Shown here: positions 59,440-64,000 of the stretch, one piece after another
Numbering within the stretch: the stretch's first letter is position 1
Layout: each line of letters starts with the position of its first letter
Assembly (NCBI RefSeq): GCF_016086655.4
Contig: NC_052133.2
Location: 11,926,301-11,990,300, forward strand
DNA length: 64,000 nt
Direction: 5' to 3'
From: Lepeophtheirus salmonis
Lineage: Eukaryota; Arthropoda; Copepoda; Siphonostomatoida; Caligidae
Position numbers and translations under genes: made by a program
Notes under the pieces: generated by a model
Told to the model about the DNA's origin: nothing
Database searches by the model: none
Seen by the model: only the letters and a program-made list of their open reading frames with translations

Positions 59440-60689
59440 ATATATATATACATATATATTTCCTGCCTTTTGCACTTCCTCGTTGAGATGATCTTCTTCT
59501 TTTGAACTGGTTATGCCGAGGAGTAACTGGCATGTTAAACACTTTTCATTGTGACCATTAAAAAGCCAAGTTATTGGTTGGAATAGCTGATTGATAATAG
59601 GTAAAATACAAGACTACTCTTCGGGAAATATATGGGCACCATACACTGAACTTAAGTGTATTTTAATACCTAGTGATTTATTTTTCGTTTTTGGTTTCTT
59701 ATTAAATAACTTTGCATGTACAATTTTTATAGGATAGTTATTTTAATATACAAAGACACATATTTTATCTTTATAATTGTGGATGATTAGTTGATTGAGT
59801 ATTAACATTTGGTGGTTCTACAAAGACCTTTAAAATCTTGGTTGTTCAAGAATAAAACCAATTTCAATTACTTGATTGAAAAATACCTCTCCCATTTCAA
59901 ATGATGAACCAGTTTTAGAGCTCTAACATTCTTCATTATAGAGATATTAGTGTTAAAAGATTTTTGCAAATTTCAAATTATCAAATGAATGGAAAAAAAA
60001 CGTTTTTTTTATATTAGAAATTGAAGCAATTATCTGATTTTCATAAATTACATCGATAAAAGTTCAATTACTTTAATTTTATAAATTATTATGTTAAAAT
60101 ATTTTTTGTAAAAAAAATCGACGCCAAGCTCATGTTCCTCACTCTTCGCACACATGATAGTAACTGACTATGTTTAAAATAGAAAAATATATATTCTTAA
60201 AGTTGAATGAAACCACGCTTAATACACTACTACTTTTACAGCCTGATTGCCAAACATATTACGTTGTCACGCCTTATATTTCATTACGAGCAAGATGTTC
60301 TCAGGTATATCTATAGAATATTAATAATATATATATTTAATATTAAATCCCAGACACTTAACTTCCCCTAATGGAATACACTGCTTTCATAAAATAGGCA
60401 ATTGTGTGTATTTATTTTTTATCTTGCCTCTTTGATAGAAATTTTAAAAAGTTGTTATATGAAGCAAGACTATAATGTTTATTTATTTACGTAATTGACT
60501 TGTACATATAAAAGAGCAGTGAATAAAAATAAATAAAGGTGGGTTCACTAAATTGTTAATACCCGTAGAATGGCTCTATGTATATTATAATTATTTTTTA
60601 ATAATAATAAAAAGGAAAAAGAGATGCGTAATACATGATTGTGTAAGCACTTCAGTGAACCCACCTTAAGAATATATGTATATAACACA
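59440..60689. other. AT-rich non-coding stretch
   Basis: No supported gene; an (AT)n run lies at about 59438-59460. Confidence 0.5.
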
Positions 60690-60970
60690 TAGGCTGAAAA
60701 GTCCTTGGTTTTGCACATAGATGACGCTATTTTCTTTTTTTGTAATTTGCCTCATTTTCAGTTAGTACCAATCTTCAAAATACAGCTGTCAAAATTTTAT
60801 GACAATCTGTTCTGATGTTATGGTGCTAATTGTGATGCTTCTTCTGTTATTTCCGAGCAATTGATCAAAAAACATTTCGCATTTTAATTTTAAACACCTT
60901 AGTGATGGGGAAAAAATACCGTTTAAATGAAGCAATCGCTTAAAAAGGGTTATGGAGACTCCACTCAAGG
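60690..60970 (+). pseudogene. Mariner 5' end and N-terminus, cut by another element
   Basis: TAGGCTGAAAAGTCCTTGGT then TTTGCACATAGATGACGC has the form of a well-known arthropod mariner terminus and leader. The coding remnant on the plus strand (about 60890-60970) reads GKNTV*MKQSLKKGYGDST, matching MGKNTVKAKQWLxKxYGDSAPS. It breaks off exactly where the TIR-bounded element of 60971-61803 begins. Sequence after that element (YQFTNFERKKT, 61814-61850) might be its continuation (YxWFAxFKRGRT). Confidence 0.55.
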
Positions 60971-61803
60971 GTGATTCAAAACGAGCGGTTTTTGGATTGT
61001 AGAATTAAAACGCATAAAATATTTTATTATGATCAAAACTTTATTATGAACCAAAAAAATTATTTCTAGAAAATAATCCCCTTCACATGTTGGCCGCAAC
61101 TGCCCTTTAAATGGTCCATTCTTTCGCACCAATTTTCGATGACGCGTTCGAGCATTGTGATCGGAATCTCATGAATAACTCGCTCAATATTTGCTTCCAA
61201 TGCTTCAATTGTCGCTGGTTTATCCACATAGACTTTTGCTTTTACGGTGCCCCAAAGAAAAAAGTCCAAAGGTTTGATATCACACGATCTTGGTAGCCAA
61301 TTCATCGGTCCAAAACGTGAAATTAATTGCTCACCAAAATGATGTCCCAATAAGTTACGCGCTGTGTGGCAAGTGGCACCCCCTTGTTGTAACCAAATAT
61401 CGTGGAGACCATGATCTTCAATTTGAGGTACCAAAAAGTATATTACCATGGTGGCATAACGTTCGCCGTTGACGGTAACGTGTTCGACTACACTCTCTGC
61501 TATGTTTGCAATATTTTCTACGCCGCGAGCTGTATGTGGCCTACCAGACGACGGGACATCACAGCAAGTTGCTACCCCTTCAAATTTTTCGATTATTCTG
61601 CGAATTGTAGATTCTGAAGATCAATTATGTTGACCATAAGTTGGGCGTAATTTGCAAAACACTTCTTTCACAGAACACTGATTTTCATCTTTCCATGAAG
61701 AATTGTAAAACAATCCTGAGTAAAAATTATGTATGAATATGACAGAACTCGCCCGCGCCAGTCAAAAAAATCCCTACCGAAAAAACCGCTCGTTTCGAAT
61801 CAC
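60971..61803 (-). mobile_element. TIR-bounded Tc1/mariner-superfamily element, deletion form
   Basis: The left end is GTGATTCAAAACGAGCGGTT (60971). The minus-strand right end is GTGATTCGAAACGAGCGGTT (61803); the two continue identically into TTT. No TA duplication is evident at the bounds I chose, so the true edges may differ by a few bases. The 833-bp length is short for an autonomous element, and the transposase inside has lost its middle. It interrupts the N-terminus of a different mariner on its left flank, so it is probably nested. Confidence 0.85.
61066..61730 (-). pseudogene. Transposase with an in-frame internal deletion
   Basis: Minus strand. The N-terminal region SSWKDENQCSVKEVFCKLRP, then TYGQHN (stop) SSESTIRRIIEKFEG, is a helix-turn-helix, followed by the linker DVPSSGRPHTARGVENIANI. 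Without a frame change the sequence passes directly to VEHVTVNGERYATMVIYFLV, the region just before the second catalytic residue, so the first catalytic block is deleted in frame. Then WLQQGGATCHTARNLLGHHF shows Gly where the catalytic Asp of QQDGATCHT should be. LPRSCDIKPLDFFLWG keeps the last catalytic Asp, and the tail ENWCERMDHLKGSCGQHVKG ends at about 61066. Only one TGA interrupts about 220 codons. This type (PRSCDLTPLDFFLWG) is common in arthropods and usually has about 350 residues. Confidence 0.88.
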
Positions 61804-61850
61804 AATTCCTTACCTTATCAATTTACCAATTTTGAACGGAAAAAAACCGT

Positions 61851-62999
61851 TTTTTCTTTATTAAGCTCGGGAACAGCACATATGTTAGAGTTTAAGCTCA
61901 TACACCTGAGTAGTCTTGAACAATTTCTGTAGGATTACCACACTTAGCAGAGTAACACTATAGTCTCTAAAAAGGATATGATAGGCGTGTAATCTCAACA
62001 TTCTGAATAATTTTCGTTGTCGAACCAGTTTTGTGCAATGAAAACAATGATGCAAAATCATTTTTTTGTTAGTTTTGAGGGTTGGTTCGAGTGTTTCCCC
62101 CAAGGAAAGCAGTAGTATTATAAATAAGGAATATTTTATTATCAGATTCCTAGATTCGTATTATCTACATGGTACATTTTATCTAGATTCTCAATTTATC
62201 ATATACTTTTTATCAACAATATTTTTGGGGATGGTACTTTATTATGTATAGAATTAATTGTCAAGGTTTCAAAGAATGTGTTATTGTGTGATCTTATTAT
62301 TTATATACACTAGCGATGAATATGAAAAGAGAGTAGGAGATATTTCATTCTATACAGAACATGCCTTGTTTGATAATTATTTCTTTAATTCAGCAATAAT
62401 ATATCTTCTTTACACAGTCTAGAAAATATAACATTCTTTTCTCGTAGTACATTTTTAGACTATGAATTTAGAAGTATAAAATATAAAGGTAAAGAAGTAT
62501 CCTATTTTTTAAATGATACTTATACAGTAAATATTATTATGTATTGCTAAAATATCAATTATAATGATGGGGTAGCTTACTCCCCAGTTAAACTTTCTTG
62601 TTTGTATTAGAAGGGAAATTGTAAGAAATTGTAAAAACTATATATTTCGAAATATGTAAATATACAAAAAAGATATTATTCATCTGAAATCATGGAATGG
62701 AGTTAATCTTTACATAAAAGTTAGAAATGGGTGATTGAAATGCGATTTTAAGTATATATTTTTTTTAGAATTGATTTGTTTCCTATACAATATCCTGACG
62801 TTTCAAATATATTTATCAGTGGTTGGTTTTTTTTTAAATATCCAAAGAGAATATAAAAATATAAAATATAATATAGAAACCAAAGTATAAAGTTAACTCT
62901 TTCTTACTTGTTTACTACAAACAGTGAACAACTATTGAATTGACATTTTATCACCAGTTACTATACATATTTGGTAAATATTTCGAATAGTAAAGTGTT
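61851..62999. other. AT-rich non-coding stretch
   Basis: No supported gene. A 72-codon minus-strand frame at 61885-62103 is unrecognised; a weak patch at 62040-62110 is GC-richer. Confidence 0.4.
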
Positions 63000-63497
63000 T
63001 GAAAGGAAAATGTGGTGGGGCACCCTTGTCTATGAGGGCAATCCCAAGTTGCTCTTCAAAGCCCTCCTGATAATCCTTGCAGCCACACAGAAGTAATTTG
63101 TGAGGCAATTAATCGATTTGCGGTGTTCATTCTGTATCTTCTTCTCCAACCTGGCCAAGAACTCCAGATCCATCTTTAAATTGTGCCCTCCAATACCTAC
63201 TTTCCCCAAGAGGCTTCTTCATCATCTTGCCCACCTTTGAACCCAGGTTCCAGGAGTACTTCACAATATCCATAATCCTCGCCACCTCAACTTCAGCATA
63301 TACGAGATCTGAAATGCTCTGCCTTTTAGCTTTTTTTCTCACTTATAATGACAAGAAGACGAAATGTGTATTTTAGTTTCTTTATGCACAAAGAATGCTT
63401 AACACAGAATGTCAAAAAAATAATCTCTAAGCCTTTTTACATGGATGAGAAAATTAACATTAATTTACAGTCCACATTTAGCTGTCCAACCCTTTAC
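63000..63497 (-). pseudogene. Mariner 5' end and N-terminal half
   Basis: Same family as 9.2, 26.1 and 59.0 kb. The terminus (63465-63497, minus strand) reads TGTAAAGGGTTGGACAGCTA then AATGTGGACTG. The leader matches the 26.1-kb fragment (CAGAATGTCAAAAAAA). At the expected start ATG AGT GAG the sequence has ATA AGT GAG, so the start codon is lost. The coding part reads KKAKRQSISDLVYAEVEVAR, IMDIVKYSWNLGSKVGKMMK, then in other frames INCLTNYFCVAARIIRRALK, compare LTNDFFVALRTIWRTIKHDL at 10.0 kb. It ends near 63000 without any catalytic block. Confidence 0.82.
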
Positions 63498-64000
63498 ACT
63501 AACACTCACATCTATATATGGTATCAAGTACATATACACACATGGATAATTATTTATAGAGTTGTAAAAATTTGCACTTCCGTTATATATAAAAGAAGAA
63601 ACTGACAAATGATATGGTACCTCTGACATTTTTATTAGATTATCTAAAAGCAGCTATACTTTTTTTGAGAAAAATAAATCCCACTCCATATTAAGTAAAG
63701 TTAAGTCTAAAATAACTCGAATGTCGACCCTCAATTCTACTCTGAGTCCAACAAGGGCTTACAACAATAACTTTCCAACCAAAAATCTTTAATTATATGT
63801 TCTATCCTCATAAATGAAAGAATCAGGATAATAGCTAAATAGAATTTATCAAGCACTGTTCATATAGTCGACTACAAAAGTTTTACATGGTAGTAAACGT
63901 TTAGGATTTACACCTCTAATTATTTCCTTCATTTTTTTAAAATAGTTTAGTTGAATATAGCTCAAATCTGACTCAAACACGAGCAAAAAAGGACCTTTTA
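63498..64000. other. AT-rich non-coding stretch
   Basis: Nothing recognised up to the end of the window. Confidence 0.5.

Noticed and set aside
1..64000. CRISPR arrays, operons, ribosome-binding sites, bacterial or phage genes
   Set aside because: No regularly spaced repeats and no bacterial gene organisation; splice sites and mariner content show eukaryotic DNA.

Overview
The window is strongly AT-rich eukaryotic DNA with almost no long open reading frames. It holds many decayed Tc1/mariner transposons, a degraded non-LTR retrotransposon and one clear spliced exon of an arthropod-type neuronal cell-surface gene. The mix of many divergent mariner lineages, TACAG...CTGTA terminal repeats, and the Dpr/zig-8-type immunoglobulin exon points to an arthropod. 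The transposase flavours resemble those I associate with parasitic copepods such as the salmon louse Lepeophtheirus or Caligus. That species-level guess is recognition from memory and was not checked by any search.

Layout. 1-4.5 kb: AT-rich non-coding DNA. 4.5-5.7 kb: a full-length mariner relic with matching ends and TA flanks. 6.3-6.8 kb: C-terminal half of a Tc1-like transposase. 9.2-10.3 kb: a near full-length mariner relic whose family recurs at 26.1, 59.0 and 63.0 kb. 11.2 kb: a hAT-like terminus with low-complexity repeats. 13.7-14.1 kb: an internally deleted mariner. 15.97-16.10 kb (+): a 135-bp exon of a Dpr/zig-8-like two-Ig protein, the only host exon I would defend strongly. 16.6-17.6, 19.6-20.2 and 20.6-21.6 kb: three further mariner relics. 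24.3-24.9, 29.2-29.7, 31.4-31.6, 34.1-34.6, 36.5-37.4, 38.7-39.3 and 39.7-40.2 kb: more mariner pieces, plus a fragment of a non-LTR retrotransposon 3' end. 40.9-41.9 kb: two unexplained plus-strand ORFs, one of them antisense to a mariner helix-turn-helix fragment. 44.4-45.0 kb: a second copy of the 19.6-kb deletion derivative. 47.0-48.5 kb: a mariner N-terminal piece and a non-LTR retrotransposon RNase H region. 49.3-51.2 kb: a long imperfect inverted repeat. 51.9-52.3 kb: a mariner helix-turn-helix region. 52.8 kb: a possible THAP-type zinc-finger first exon. 53.8-55.4 kb: members of a short non-autonomous inverted-repeat family also seen at 15.2, 22.9 and 42.6 kb. 57.6-63.5 kb: four more transposase relics, including a TIR-bounded element that appears to be inserted in another mariner.

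How the parts relate. Apart from the Dpr-like exon and perhaps the THAP-like start, nothing here forms a working pathway. The simplest reading is that much of the window is intron or intergenic DNA of a very large Dpr-like gene, filled by successive waves of mariner insertion, internal deletion, nesting and decay. I see no CRISPR array, operon, tRNA, rRNA or intact transposase. I found no convincing undescribed system. The best leads are the isolated Dpr-like exon, the deletion-derivative and short inverted-repeat families, and the long inverted repeat.
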